Shown here: in pieces, positions 8,272 through 16,308 of the stretch
Position numbering within the stretch: position 1 is the first letter of the stretch
Layout of the letters: the number at the start of each line of letters is the position of its first letter
From: Nonomuraea rubra
GTDB lineage: Bacteria; Actinomycetota; Actinomycetes; Streptosporangiales; Streptosporangiaceae
Assembly (NCBI RefSeq): GCF_014207985.1
Contig: NZ_JACHMI010000001.1
Coordinates: 11,887,001-11,951,000, forward strand
Reading direction: 5' to 3'
Length of the DNA stretch: 64,000 nucleotides
Notes under the pieces: model-generated
Databases searched by the model: none
What the model was told of the DNA's origin: nothing
The model's input: only the letters and a program-made list of their open reading frames with translations
Position numbers and translations under genes: made by a program

Positions 8272-8528
8272 CCAGGGTGAGGAACGAACCCTGGATCGTC
8301 GATCGCCCCCACGCACGTACGGCGACCGGCCGCATGGTGGCGATCGTAAGGGCTGTGTCTGTGCGGCGGTGCGGCACACCGGCCGGTGCGTTCGGCAAGT
8401 ACGGCGGGGCCGGCGTGCGGTGCCCGGCCCAGTGTCCCGCCGCCGCCCGGGACCGGCCCCCAGGCCGCACGCCCGGACGGCGGGCGGGCGGGCGGAGGGC
8501 CGGGGAACGGCGGCGCGCCTCGCCGCCG
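8272..8528. other. GC-rich structured element, copy 1 (most complete)
   Basis: In order: hairpin CCAGGGT-GAGGAACGA-ACCCTGG (8272-8294); stem CGATCGCC/GGCGATCG (8300-8307 with 8339-8346) enclosing GGC-GACCG-GCC; a long nested hairpin with stems CCCGGCCC/GGGCCGGG (8423-8430 with 8497-8504), CCCGCCG/CGGCGGG (8436-8442 with 8478-8484) and CGGCC/GGCCG (8454-8458 with 8463-8467); and a last hairpin CGGCGGCG/CGCCGCCG (8508-8515 with 8521-8528). Its 5' half recurs at 12587 and its 3' half at 15866. It ends exactly where the truncated xis begins. Function and strand are unknown. Confidence 0.6.
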
Positions 8529-8681
8529 CTTGACGAACTCGGCGGTGTCTCCCGCCGGACCTTCTACCGCTGGCGTGAGATCGGCAAGGCCCCGAAGGGC
8601 ATCCGCCTGCCCAACGGCGAAATTCGCATCTACCGCAGCGACCTCAACGCCTGGCTCGAATCCCTCCGGAGCGTCGCATGA
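8529..8681 (+). pseudogene. xis: Excisionase (xis) fragment, module A, 5'-truncated
   Basis: From LDELGGVSRRTFYRWREIGK onwards the product matches the intact Xis at 25485-25676 with only a few changes and ends in WLESLRSVA. The first ~14 codons, including the start, are missing; structured element copy 1 takes their place. The intact gene's ATGA overlap with int is kept (8678-8681). Confidence 0.75.
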
Positions 8682-9375
8682 CGGCCTCGTACGACGTGAA
8701 GTTCTTCGAGATCACCCGCAACAAGTCCAGCAAGACACCCTCGTACGTCGTCCGCTGGTCCGTGGCCCGCAAGCGCTCCTCGAAGACCTACCGGACCAAG
8801 GCCCTCGCCGAGAGCTTCCTGTCCCACCTGCGCCAGGCCGCCAAGCGCGGTGAGGCCTTCGACGTGGACTCCGGGCTACCGACGTCCATGATCAAGGCCA
8901 AGGACGCTAGGAGCGTTCTGGAGTTCGCCCAGGCGTTCATAGAGATGAAGTGGCCACATGCAGCGGCCAAGAGCCGGGACAGCATGTCCGATGCCCTGGC
9001 GACGGTCCTGCCCGCCCTGACCAAGGACCGGGCGGGTCGCCCTGATGCCCGCGAGCTGCGCACGATCCTCCGTAAGCTCCTCCTCCTGCCCGAGGACAAG
9101 CGCTCGACCGTGCCGCAGCAGCACACTGCCGCCGTGGCCTGGATGAAGGCGGCCTCGCTCGACCTGGCCAACCTGGAGGAAGCCAAGACCGTACGGCTCG
9201 CCCTGCACGCCCTGACGCTGTGCCTCGACGGCAAGGCGGCAGCGTCCACGACGATCGCCCGCAAGCGTGCGTTCTTCCACGCCCTCCTGGAGTACGCGGT
9301 AGAGCTGTGTCAACGACGGCCGAATTCTGACCCCCTGACGACGTCTGAATCGTGACCCCCTGATGTTGTCGTTGG

Positions 9376-10197
9376 TTACTGTTCGTGCTCGGGTCGGGCC
9401 GGTGGGACCCGGCCCAGGTCGCGGTTCTTCAGCCGGTAGCTGTCTCCCTTCAGTGAGATCACTTCGGCGTGGTGGACGAGCCGGTCGATCATCGCGGCGA
9501 CCACGTCGTCGCCGAACACCTCGCCCCAGCGCCCGAAGGGCTTGTTGGAGGTGACGATCAGCGAGGCCCGCTCATATCGGGAGGAGACCAGCTGGAAGAA
9601 CAGGTTGGCGGCCTCGGGCTCGAACGGGATGTAGCCGACCTCGTCCACGATCAGGACCGGGACGCGGGCCAATTTGACCAGCTCGTCCTGGAGTCGACCG
9701 GCGGCGTGGGCGTCGGCCAGGCGGGCCACCCACTCGGCCGCGGTGGCAAAGGCGACCCGGTATCCGGCCTGGCAGGCACGGATCCCGAGCCCGATCGACA
9801 GGTGCGTCTTGCCGGTGCCGGGCGGGCCGAGGAAGACCACGTTCTCCTTGCCCGCCACGAAGTCCAGCGTGCTCAGATGCGCCATGGCCTCGCGTTTGAG
9901 GGAGCGCTGGTGGTCGTAGTCGAAGTCCTCCAGCGCCTTGCGGGCCGGGAAGCGCGCTTGGCGGATGCGGGCCTCGCCGCCGTGCGCGTCGCGGGCGGCC
10001 ACCTCCCGCTGTAGGCACGCGGCCAGGAACTCCTCATGACTCCAGCTCTCGGCGCGGGCCCGCTCGGCCAGCCGCTCGACCGCGGCGGCCAGTGAGGGCG
10101 CCTTCAGCACCCGGGTCAGATAGGCCAGCTCGGCGGCGATGTTACGCCCGCCGCCAGCCGATCGCGGGGCGGAGCTGCTGGTGCGGGCGGCCATCAC
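9376..10197 (-). CDS. istB: IstB, IS21 helper AAA+ ATPase
   Basis: A 273-residue IstB/DnaC-like ATPase that assists IstA in target selection. Walker A is GPPGTGKT (about 124-131), Walker B VLIVDEVGY (about 184-192), followed by LIVTSNKPFGRWGEVF with the sensor-1 Asn. Length is normal. It starts at GTG 10197 or ATG 10194 and overlaps the istA stop codon. Because istA is frameshifted, this helper probably has no working partner within this copy. Confidence 0.93.
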   Translation of the reverse strand: MMAARTSSSAPRSAGGGRNIAAELAYLTRVLKAPSLAAAVERLAERARAESWSHEEFLAACLQREVAARDAHGGEARIRQARFPARKALEDFDYDHQRSLKREAMAHLSTLDFVAGKENVVFLGPPGTGKTHLSIGLGIRACQAGYRVAFATAAEWVARLADAHAAGRLQDELVKLARVPVLIVDEVGYIPFEPEAANLFFQLVSSRYERASLIVTSNKPFGRWGEVFGDDVVAAMIDRLVHHAEVISLKGDSYRLKNRDLGRVPPARPEHEQ

Positions 10198-11446
10198 GCC
10201 ACTCCCTCCACGCCCAGCAGCGCGTCATAGTCGCTGAGCGAACGTTGCTCCACCTCGGTGTCCACCGGCGCGGCCACCGGTTGCAGCCGGATGGCCCGCA
10301 GCGCGGCCGCGGCCTGCGCGTGGGCCGGGTCGGTGAGGGTTTGATGAACGTCCCAGCAGCGCTGATGCCGGGCCACCACCTGCCCGGCGCAGGTCACCGT
10401 GACCTGCTCCAGATCGGCGACGACCTCGACCAGCCGGCCGATCGCCGACGGGTGCACCGAGTAGTCGTTGGAGGCCAGGCGCACGTAGTGGTCGCGGGCC
10501 AGCCGGGTCGCCGTGCACCAGCCGACGATCGGCGCCACCGGCGGCAACGCGACCATCGCGGCCCGGTCGACGGCGATCCGGTCGACCGGGCGGCAGCCCA
10601 GGCGGCGATGCGGGCGCTGATTGGCGCGCTGCAGCCACGGTTCCAGCTGGGCGTTGAAGTCATCCGGGCCGGTGAAAGTGCGGCCGGGCAGAAACGACGT
10701 CTCCAGATAGCCGTTGGCCCGCTCGACCAGTCCTTTCGCCTCTGGATCGCCCGGCCGGCACTGCAGGATCCGCACCCCAGGCTGCCGCGGAAGGACTCGG
10801 CGTCGCGGGTCAGCTGCGCCCGGCCGCCCTTCCACGCGCCGATCGCGCCCTCGTTGTCCCACACCAGCGTCTTGGGCACGGCGCCCAGCAGGGACAGCAG
10901 CGCCCACATCCCGGCGAAGAGATCCCCGGCCGCCCGCGAGGGCAACATGCGGGCCAGCATCCAGCGCGAGTAGCCGCAGACCAGGACCAGCACCGGCAGA
11001 CTCACCGCCCGTTGCGGGCCGACCGGCACCCGCGCCGCCGGAAACCACAGATCGCACTGAGCCAGCTCGCCGGGCTGGTAACTGGTGCGCGAGGCCGGAT
11101 CGACGGGCCGATACTGCGGCCGGATCCGCCGCACCCGATCCTTGAGCACCGTCATCGACCGCTGCCAGCCGATCCGCTCGGCGATCACCGTCGCGGGCAT
11201 GTCCGGCCACTGCCGCAACAGCTCCCGGATCTGCGGTTCCGCCGCATCCACGATCGACCCCTTACCCGGCCGCTGATACTTCGGCGGCTCCTCGGCCGCC
11301 AGCGCCCGCCGCACCGTGTTCCTGGCGACACCCAGATGCCGCGCGATCGCCTTGATAGGCATGCCCTCGGCCCGGTGCAGCCGACGGATCTCCGCCCAGT
11401 CCTCCACCTTGATCACCCTCCAGACAGTGGAGGGGTCAACACTCAT
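10194..11446 (-). pseudogene. istA: IstA transposase of IS21, frameshifted
   Basis: The first frame (from 11446) gives the N-terminal HTH (IKAIARHLGVARNTVRRALA) and the DDE domain start, with QCDLWFPA and LVWDNEGAIGAW holding two acidic residues. Near 10775 it must shift into the frame reading ILQCRPGDPEAKGLVERANG, with the catalytic Glu, and on to LSDYDALLGVEGVA. Adding one base to the C4 tract at 10775-10778 (G4 in the coding strand) restores continuity. Full IstA would be about 417 residues. A true mutation or an assembly slip in a homopolymer is likelier than programmed frameshifting, as IstA is normally one frame. Confidence 0.85.
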
Positions 11447-11869
11447 CCGTCGCCTGGGGGTCAGTATTCACGCGCCGTCGACAGAGCTGGAGGAACTTTC
11501 GGCAAATCCGCTGCGCAAAGATCAAGTGGAAGCCGCCCAAGTCCACGGAGACGGTGGACGCTCGCGTCGTGGTGAACCCGCGCCAGGCACAAGAGCTGCT
11601 GACCGCGGTGACCTACGTAGGCCGACGCGGCAGAGGCCGGCGACTCATGGCCCTCTTCGCCTGCATGGACTACGCCGCCCTTCGACCGGCCGAAGCCGTC
11701 GGCCTCCGTGTCCAGGACTGTCAGGTCACGACGAACGCCTCTGGCGGGGAGCACTCCGTCCTCGGTAATCGCCTCCGCGCGGCAGAGAGCCACCCGGTGA
11801 CCAGGGCCCCACCGGGACCGCGTGCTCTAGATTGTCGGCGTCGATCCATTCGAGAGAGCTGGTTGTCCT

Positions 11870-12469
11870 GTGTTCAGTGAGGTCGCTAAGCGTTACGCCG
11901 AGCTGGTTAGCCGGATGCCATGGGAAAACATGGCGTGCACGGTGACGCTTCCTGACCATGGCGTGCTGACGGTCGAAGACGCGGTGCGCCGGCTCGGGCT
12001 GGATGTCGCCATCCTGCGCGCTGCGAGAGAGGTCGAGCCCAACGACCTCGAACTTCAGCAAGTCGGCTCGGGCGTCGTCACATGGTCGAACAACCCTTAT
12101 CCCGATGGCAGGGAGATGACGGATCGACTCGGGGGTGAAGGATTCCGGCACTGGTATCTCAGTGACGACATCGAGGGCAACACCACTCTGTATGCCTCCT
12201 ATGGAGAGAGCGACGGGCAGCTTCATTTTCCCGAACCTGATTGGTTGCCCTTCATTCCGTGGACCGAACAGATCGGGCCGCTGGCGCCCTACGCGGATGA
12301 ATTTGCTGCCGTCTACGCCACCTGGTCGGGCGAACCCGAGACTTGGTCGGACGACCCCGAGGTATCGGTGCTCGGCACGTGTCTTGCAGTGATCGAGCTG
12401 GAAAGCGGCGTTCGCCTGGACAAGGAGATGTTCAGAGGCCCGAAGACATACGTGCCGATGCCCATGTGA
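11870..12469 (+). CDS. Hypothetical protein, 199 aa
   Basis: A GTG-started acidic soluble protein with no recognised domain, signal peptide or membrane segment. Notable stretches are RMPWENMACTVTLPDHGVLT near the N-terminus, GFRHWYLSDDIEGNTTLYAS in the middle, and DWLPFIPWTEQIGPLAPYAD later. Such isolated acidic proteins in accessory DNA are often immunity-like, but nothing proves that. It lies between the two broken rep/xis/int modules; codon usage looks like real coding sequence. Confidence 0.55.
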   Translation: MFSEVAKRYAELVSRMPWENMACTVTLPDHGVLTVEDAVRRLGLDVAILRAAREVEPNDLELQQVGSGVVTWSNNPYPDGREMTDRLGGEGFRHWYLSDDIEGNTTLYASYGESDGQLHFPEPDWLPFIPWTEQIGPLAPYADEFAAVYATWSGEPETWSDDPEVSVLGTCLAVIELESGVRLDKEMFRGPKTYVPMPM

Positions 12470-12586
12470 CCCTCGTAACGGCTGTTGCTAGCCGAGGCGC
12501 TCTGGCCCTGGCAGACGTCGACCACGGCCAGGAGGGTTGCTGTGGCCGGAATGCCGACACAGTGATCAACCAGATGGCTCGGTGGG

Positions 12587-12710
12587 CCAGGGCTGAGGAA
12601 CGAAGCTCTGGACCTTCGATCGCCCCCGACCATGTGCGGCGAATAGCCATGCAGTGGCGATCGTAGGGCTGCATCTGCGCAGCGGCGGGGCAACCCTGGT
12701 CGGTGCGTTC
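12587..12710. other. GC-rich structured element, copy 2 (5' half)
   Basis: This matches the 5' half of copy 1 at 8272: hairpin CCAGGGCT-GAGGAACGA-AGCTCTGG (12587-12611), with an identical 9-nt loop but altered stem pairs, and stem CGATCGCC/GGCGATCG (12617-12624 with 12656-12663), with the same 31-nt interval, enclosing GGC-GAATA-GCC. Similarity runs to GGTCGGTGCGTTCG, where the rep fragment takes over at about 12711. Confidence 0.6.
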
Positions 12711-13052
12711 GCGACACTCGGCGAAAGCCTCGACACCGGCAACCAGGCACGCCGTGATCACGCCGCCCGCTTGGCCGAAGCCTTGCGCTTCGAACCCTGC
12801 TCGCCCACCTGCGCCAACTGGCTCCGCTACGGCATCCAGCCCAAGCAAGCCAAGCCCGGGATGACCCCGGGCCGCTGCTGTGGAAAGGCCCACAAGCCCG
12901 AACACCTCGGCTACGCCGGGCGCCGCGTCCTGGTCTCCCGCAAGTGGTCCAACAAGACCCTGGCCGAACACAAGCAGGACCGCCGTACCTGGGTCCTGGA
13001 AGCCCAAGCAGCGGGCCAAGATCTTCCGGCAATCGAAGGGAGGGCGGCATGA
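12711..13052 (+). pseudogene. Replication initiator (rep) fragment, module B
   Basis: Encodes the C-terminal region of the RepSA-like protein found intact at 23875-25488: HAARLAEALRFEPCSPTCAN, then LRYGIQPKQAKPGM, then HKPEHLGYAGRRVLVSRKW. The HUH and catalytic Tyr motifs lie upstream of the retained part and are gone. A second internal deletion removes about 50 codons after RRTWVLEA, joining straight to the short tail ending GRAA. The stop still overlaps the next start (ATGA at 13049). Confidence 0.85.
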
Positions 13053-14433
13053 AGGACGACAAGCTGATGACGGTCCCCGAAATCCTCGACGTACTCAGCG
13101 GAATCTCGCGCCGGACGTTCTACCGCTGGCGTGAGATCGGCAAGGCGCCCCAGGGCTTCAAGCTGCCCAACGGGGAGATCCGCATCTACCGCAGCGAACT
13201 CACAGCTTGGCTGGAAGACCTCCGGGAGGCGGCCAAGCGTGGCGAGCCGTTCGATATGGAGACGGGTCTCCCCATGTCCATGTTGCAGGCCAAGAGCGCC
13301 CGTACGATCTTCGACTTCGTCCGGGCGTACATAGAGATGAAGTGGCCTCACGCGGCGGCCAAGACCCGAGACAGCATCTCGGACGCCCTCTCCACGGCAC
13401 TCCCTGCCCTCGTAAAGGACCGCCCCGGCCGCCCTGATGTCGAGTCGCTGCGGACGGCCCTGCGTAAATACGCGCTCCTCCCCGAGAGCAAACGCCCCGT
13501 TCCTCCCCCGGACGCGGCACGGGTGATCCGCTGGCTAGAAGGTGCCTCGCTCGATATGGCCGCCCTCAGCGAGGCCAAGACCGTCCGGTTGGCACTCGAC
13601 GCGATCGCGCTCCGGCTCGATGGCAAGGCCGCTAGCGCGAACACGATCAAGCGCAAGCGTGCTGTGCTGCACGCGCTTCTGGAGTACGCCGTGGAGCTGG
13701 AAGAGCTTTCGGCAAATCCGCTGCACCGGATCAAATGGAAGCCTGCCAAGACGACCGAGACAGTAGACCCGCGAATTGTGGTGAACCCTCGCCAGGCGCA
13801 AGAGCTGCTGACCGCGGTGACCTACGTAGGCAGGCGGGGGCGAGGCCGGCGGCTCATGCCCCTGTTCGCCTGCATGCATTACGCGGCTCTACGCCCCGCC
13901 GAAGCCATCGCCCTCCGCAGGGAGGACTGCGCCTTCCGGCAACCGGCTGGGGACGCTTCCTCATCGACGTATCACGCCCCGAGGTCAACAGACAGTGGAC
14001 AGATACCGGAGACGCCCACGAGGAACGCGGGCTCAAGCACCGGGGATGTGATGACGTGCGTCCCGTCCCCATCCCATCAACTCTGGTGAAGATCCTTCGG
14101 CAACACATCGAAGAGTTCGGCCTTGGCCCCGACGGACGTCTCTTCCAGAGCGAGCGCGGCGGGGTCGTCGCCTCAACGGCTTACACGGAGGTCTGGCAGG
14201 AAGCCCGCAAGCTCGCTTTGACGCCCTCCCAGGTCGCCTCTCCGCTCGCCAAACGGCCGTACGACCTCCGGCACGCGGCCGTCTCCCTCTGGCTCAACGC
14301 GGGCGTCTCGGCTCCCGAAGTGGCCGAGCGGGCAGGCCACAGCGTGGATGTCCTTCTGCGGGTCTATGCCAAGTGCATCGACGGCCAACAGGAGATCGCG
14401 AACCGCCGGATAGCCGACGCCTTGGCGGCCTGA
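13049..14433 (+). pseudogene. In-frame Xis-Int fusion, module B, with later frameshift
   Basis: ATG 13049 begins a complete Xis (MKDDKLMTVPEILDVLSG, then RRTFYRWREIGKAPQGF, to WLEDLR). At 13226 it runs without a stop into integrase residues equivalent to about 49 onward (EAAKRGEPFDMETGLPMS), so the Xis stop and the first ~48 Int codons are deleted, apparently between similar LR-x-AA-coding stretches. The fusion stays open through the core-binding domain and first catalytic Arg (LRPAEA). A one-base loss near 13930 then shifts frame; the rest (GWGRFLIDVSRPEVN to YDLRHAAVS, AGHS and VYAKCIDG) is in another frame to 14433. Confidence 0.88.
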
Positions 14434-14452
14434 CGTTGCCTCTCATACACCC

Positions 14453-14479
14453 CGAGCCCCGGATGATCTCCGGGGCTCG
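14453..14479 (+). terminator. Terminator after module B integrase
   Basis: Perfect 10-bp stem CGAGCCCCGG/CCGGGGCTCG (14453-14462 with 14470-14479) and a 7-nt loop, 20 bp past the int stop. An equivalent hairpin follows the intact int at 27058. Confidence 0.7.
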
Positions 14480-14542
14480 CTTGCGTCTCCAGGGGTACAT
14501 CGACCCGCGAAAGCCGATCCCGACCAGGGAAAACGCACCCAA

Positions 14543-14561
14543 GATCATTGCGCGTATATTG
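14543..14561. repeat. Arm-type 19-bp repeat, right end of decayed element
   Basis: GATCATTGCGCGTATATTG, differing at two positions from the identical copies at 14783 and 27140. It stands 118 bp left of the GTGG point of att copy 2, the same distance as the 27140 copy from att copy 3. Likely integrase or Xis arm site. Confidence 0.6.
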
Positions 14562-14622
14562 CGTGACCAGCGACAAACGGCCACTCAGGGCGGCTCACGG
14601 CTGCATACCCCTGAAACGCAGA

Positions 14623-14642
14623 AGAGGCCCCGAAGGGCCTCT
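14623..14642. terminator. Hairpin next to att copy 2
   Basis: AGAGGCCC-CGAA-GGGCCTCT, perfect 8-bp stem. An identical hairpin precedes att copy 3 at 27220, where it lies just past the 3' end of tRNA-Tyr and could terminate its transcript. The element thus seems to carry a terminator for the tRNA it restores. Confidence 0.6.
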
Positions 14643-14652
14643 GACCTGCTGT

Positions 14653-14711
14653 TACTGCTGGTGGCAGGTGCAAGGTTCGAACTTGCGTAGGCTGAGCCGA
14701 CGGTTTTACAG
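14653..14711. repeat. att copy 2 (tRNA-Tyr 3' end)
   Basis: 59 bp identical to 27250-27308, covering the T arm, variable arm and anticodon stem side of tRNA-Tyr, but with no tRNA 5' half beyond it. It forms the left boundary of the intact element and the right boundary of the decayed one. Confidence 0.9.
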
Positions 14712-14782
14712 CGCGTGACCGTTACGGAGGGCACATGGCCTTCTACCTGGGGCGGAGCGATACAAGCACGCTGCCCTCCGTT

Positions 14783-14801
14783 GATCATTGCACGCATATT
14801 G
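14783..14801. repeat. Arm-type 19-bp repeat, left end of AICE
   Basis: GATCATTGCACGCATATTG, identical to 27140-27158 at the element's right end, 72 bp inside att copy 2. A matching pair at both element ends fits integrase or Xis arm sites. Confidence 0.65.
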
Positions 14802-14840
14802 CATAGCACCGGAAGGCTGCACTGTGCGTACGCTGCCCTC

Positions 14841-15209
14841 GTGGACCGAGAGACGCTCGTTCAGCTCCTGGACAACGCAGGCGAAGCAGGCCGTGCATGC
14901 CGTCGAGCGCTCATGGCTGGAGCGTCCTTCGAGATTTGGCCGGACCCGATCGAGGCGTTCCCTCTGGCCAAGATCTACCAGCGCCGCGCGCGCCTTACCC
15001 GCCGGATGGGCATCCCATCGCTCGGCTTCGACGAGGCGGTCACGCAGCTCGGCGCCTGTGGGCTCCAGCACCTCATCCTCGGCATCGTCAAGAGCACCGA
15101 GTCTGACTATCGCTTTCAGCTCTTCCTCTCTCCAGACGCATTACGCGTGGTGGCTTGCCTCGGCGTCAGCAAGCAACGGGAGCGCTCGGCGCACACAACC
15201 CCTGACTGA
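14841..15209 (+). CDS. Hypothetical protein, 122 aa
   Basis: GTG start at 14841 (VDRETLVQLLDNAGEAGRAC). A compact soluble protein with FEIWPDPIEAFPLAKIYQRR in the first half and LGACGLQHLILGIVKS then FLSPDALRVVACLGV near the end. The longer in-frame ATG at 14715 would place the att-proximal arm repeat inside the coding region, so the later start is preferred. First cargo gene of the AICE; family not recognised. Confidence 0.5.
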   Translation: MDRETLVQLLDNAGEAGRACRRALMAGASFEIWPDPIEAFPLAKIYQRRARLTRRMGIPSLGFDEAVTQLGACGLQHLILGIVKSTESDYRFQLFLSPDALRVVACLGVSKQRERSAHTTPD

Positions 15210-15249
15210 TCATCCCGTCCGCCGTCGTCCCGCCCGCAGGGGAAGCGGG

Positions 15250-15313
15250 CCTGGGCCACGGGGTCAAGGTGGAGCGCCCCACTGGACGAACGACCTTGAC
15301 CCCGTGGCCCAGG
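15250..15313. repeat. 21-bp perfect inverted repeat
   Basis: Arms 15250-15270 and 15293-15313 are exact reverse complements (beginning CCTGGGCCACGGGG) around a 22-nt spacer. It lies in a 260-bp intergenic gap within the AICE, 40 bp past the preceding gene. It could be a terminator, a protein-binding site or a single-strand replication origin; no poly-T follows on either strand. Confidence 0.75.
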
Positions 15314-15469
15314 TCTGCTCGGCTTGTCCCGGGTCGATGGCGGGCGAGATGATCAGCTTCCACCTCAGCCACCTACGGACCAGGCACTCGGTGCGGCGAT
15401 CATCCCGGAGCCAGAGGCCCCCGCCGGAGGCACTGTTTGGTTGGGTGATGAAGCGAGAGGGTTGGCGGC

Positions 15470-15715
15470 ATGGATGCGCGGCGATCTTTTTGGTATCAGC
15501 TTGGGTCCGCGTGCACCTTCATCTTCTGCGGGTGGGGCGGGGCTGGTGCGGTGTTCGGGCTCTCGGGGTTTCGCGGGCCCATGCCGGATGCTTGGCTGAC
15601 AGGACTGTGGGTGTTTCTCTCGCTGAGCATTCTGCTCAAGCTTGTTGCCGGAGTCGTATATCTGGTGCGGAAGCGAGCTGGCCAGGAGGCGAAGGATGAC
15701 CCAGTCATTGGGTGA
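15470..15715 (+). CDS. Small two-TM membrane protein, 81 aa
   Basis: MDARRSFWYQLGSACTFIFC leads into a first hydrophobic helix, and LWVFLSLSILLKLVAGVVYL forms a second, followed by a basic/acidic tail RKRAGQEAKDD. No family recognised. It precedes structured element copy 3 and lies in the cargo zone upstream of the HTH-TIR gene. Confidence 0.55.
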   Translation: MDARRSFWYQLGSACTFIFCGWGGAGAVFGLSGFRGPMPDAWLTGLWVFLSLSILLKLVAGVVYLVRKRAGQEAKDDPVIG

Positions 15716-16022
15716 CCGGTCGCAGGGATACCCGGACTGGCTTACCGGCTAGAGGCGTGTGCGGCTCGACCGGCCGATTGTGGCGCCAGACGGATCAGCC
15801 GTGGGTGGCGGCGGCGTGCCGGCGGTCGGCGCGTTAGCTGGCTGCGGCGCGGCAGCCGTGCGACGATGCCCCGCGCGACGCCCGCGCCGTGACCGGCCTC
15901 CAGGCCGCAGCGCGGCGCGGGGACGTCGACGCGGGGCATACGGCGGCGCGGCGCGCCGCCGCTTGATACTCATAAGCTCAGTTCGGCAGTGCTGCGTTGA
16001 ATAGTCTTGAATAGTCTCGCCC
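15716..16022. other. GC-rich structured element, copy 3, in gene-free stretch
   Basis: No gene is seen in these 307 bases. From about 15768 the sequence parallels copy 1 (8320-8528), including GGC-TCGACCG-GCC. The 3' part forms nested perfect stems ATGCCCCGCG/CGCGGGGCAT (15866-15875 with 15930-15939), CCCGCGCCG/CGGCGCGGG (15881-15889 with 15913-15921) and CGGCCT/AGGCCG (15894-15899 with 15902-15907), then CGGCGGCGCG/CGCGCCGCCG around one base (15941-15961). Stem positions correspond to copy 1 but sequences differ on both sides of each stem. Confidence 0.6.
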
Positions 16023-16166
16023 CTAGAGCTTGAAGATAATGACCAGCAACCCCGCTACAGCGACCCCGACTGTAATCGGGGCGACCCATCCCTCTCTCTT
16101 CCGGGTGAGCAGAACGACTCCCGCCACTGCAAGCAGCAGCAGCACCCAACGTATGTCGACTAACAT
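16023..16166 (-). CDS. Small two-TM membrane protein, 47 aa
   Basis: ATG at 16166 with AGGAAGGG eight bases upstream. The product MLVDIRWVLLLLAVAGVVLL is one membrane helix, TRKREGW is a short charged loop, and ITVGVAVAGLLVIIFKL is a second helix ending at the stop. The good ribosome site and clean hydrophobic pattern make it likely real. It is divergent from the HTH-TIR gene, 142 bp away, sharing the region with the palindrome at 16236. Confidence 0.6.
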   Translation of the reverse strand: MLVDIRWVLLLLAVAGVVLLTRKREGWVAPITVGVAVAGLLVIIFKL

Positions 16167-16235
16167 CAACACCCTTCCTGGGGCACTGTCTAGGCCACGG
16201 CCAGCACCCCGCCCCTTCGGCAGCCCGTACGAGAC

Positions 16236-16268
16236 TGTAAGCTAGTGTCATCTTTACGATGGCTTACA
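16236..16268. promoter_or_regulatory. Palindrome in front of the HTH-TIR gene
   Basis: TGTAAGC (16236-16242) and GCTTACA (16262-16268) are perfect arms, with a smaller ATC-TTTAC-GAT inside. It is 40 bp upstream of the ATG at 16309, the only AT-rich dyad in the divergent gap. Binding by the HTH of the adjacent protein is plausible but inferred. Confidence 0.5.
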
Positions 16269-16308
16269 CAAGCGTACGGCCTATGGATCTGTCAAGCGGA
16301 GAGCGCAA

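Larger units (their letters stand above)
9308..11483 (-). mobile_element. IS21-family insertion sequence, 2176 bp
   Basis: Ends are TGTCAAC...TGACCCCC at 9308 and its partner GGGGGTCA...GTCGACA at 11483, an imperfect terminal repeat of about 28 bp beginning TG and ending CA. The flanks carry the 6-bp target duplication GAGCTG (9302-9307 and 11484-11489). It encodes istA and istB on the minus strand and sits within an integrase gene. Confidence 0.92.
8678..11726 (+). pseudogene. int: Tyrosine integrase (int) module A, split by IS21 and truncated
   Basis: Residues 1-210 (8678-9307) match the intact integrase at 25673 closely (MTASYDVKFFEITRNKSSKT onward). The IS21 element at 9308-11483 then interrupts the codons for LEYAVEL; the gene resumes at 11484 after a 6-bp duplication GAGCTG. 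The resumed part has an extra A near 11515 that shifts the frame, and similarity ends at about 11726 in the codons for 'LRVQDC', so the catalytic His, Arg and Tyr boxes are absent. Three independent lesions make it dead. Confidence 0.9.
3479..14711. mobile_element. Decayed integrative element / accretion between att copies 1 and 2
   Basis: The region is bounded by two direct copies of the tRNA-Tyr 3' end. It ends, like the intact element to its right, with integrase, terminator, 19-bp arm repeat and att. Almost everything inside is broken: a frameshifted SMI1-like gene, CRISPR relic, IS5 remnant, oxidoreductase remnant, a SUFU-domain fragment, two partial rep/xis/int modules and an IS21 insertion. 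TetR, a DUF6326-like gene and the 199-codon gene at 11870 may still be intact. It looks like repeated integrations at one site followed by deletion. Confidence 0.7.

Noticed and set aside
10775..10778. Programmed frameshift in IstA
   Set aside because: IS21 istA is normally a single frame, and there is no slippery heptamer or following structure that I can point to; a mutation or sequence error is simpler.
14585..14690. Short plus-strand frame ending LLLLLVAGARFELA
   Set aside because: GARFELA is the translation of tRNA-Tyr-derived att DNA, not a protein.
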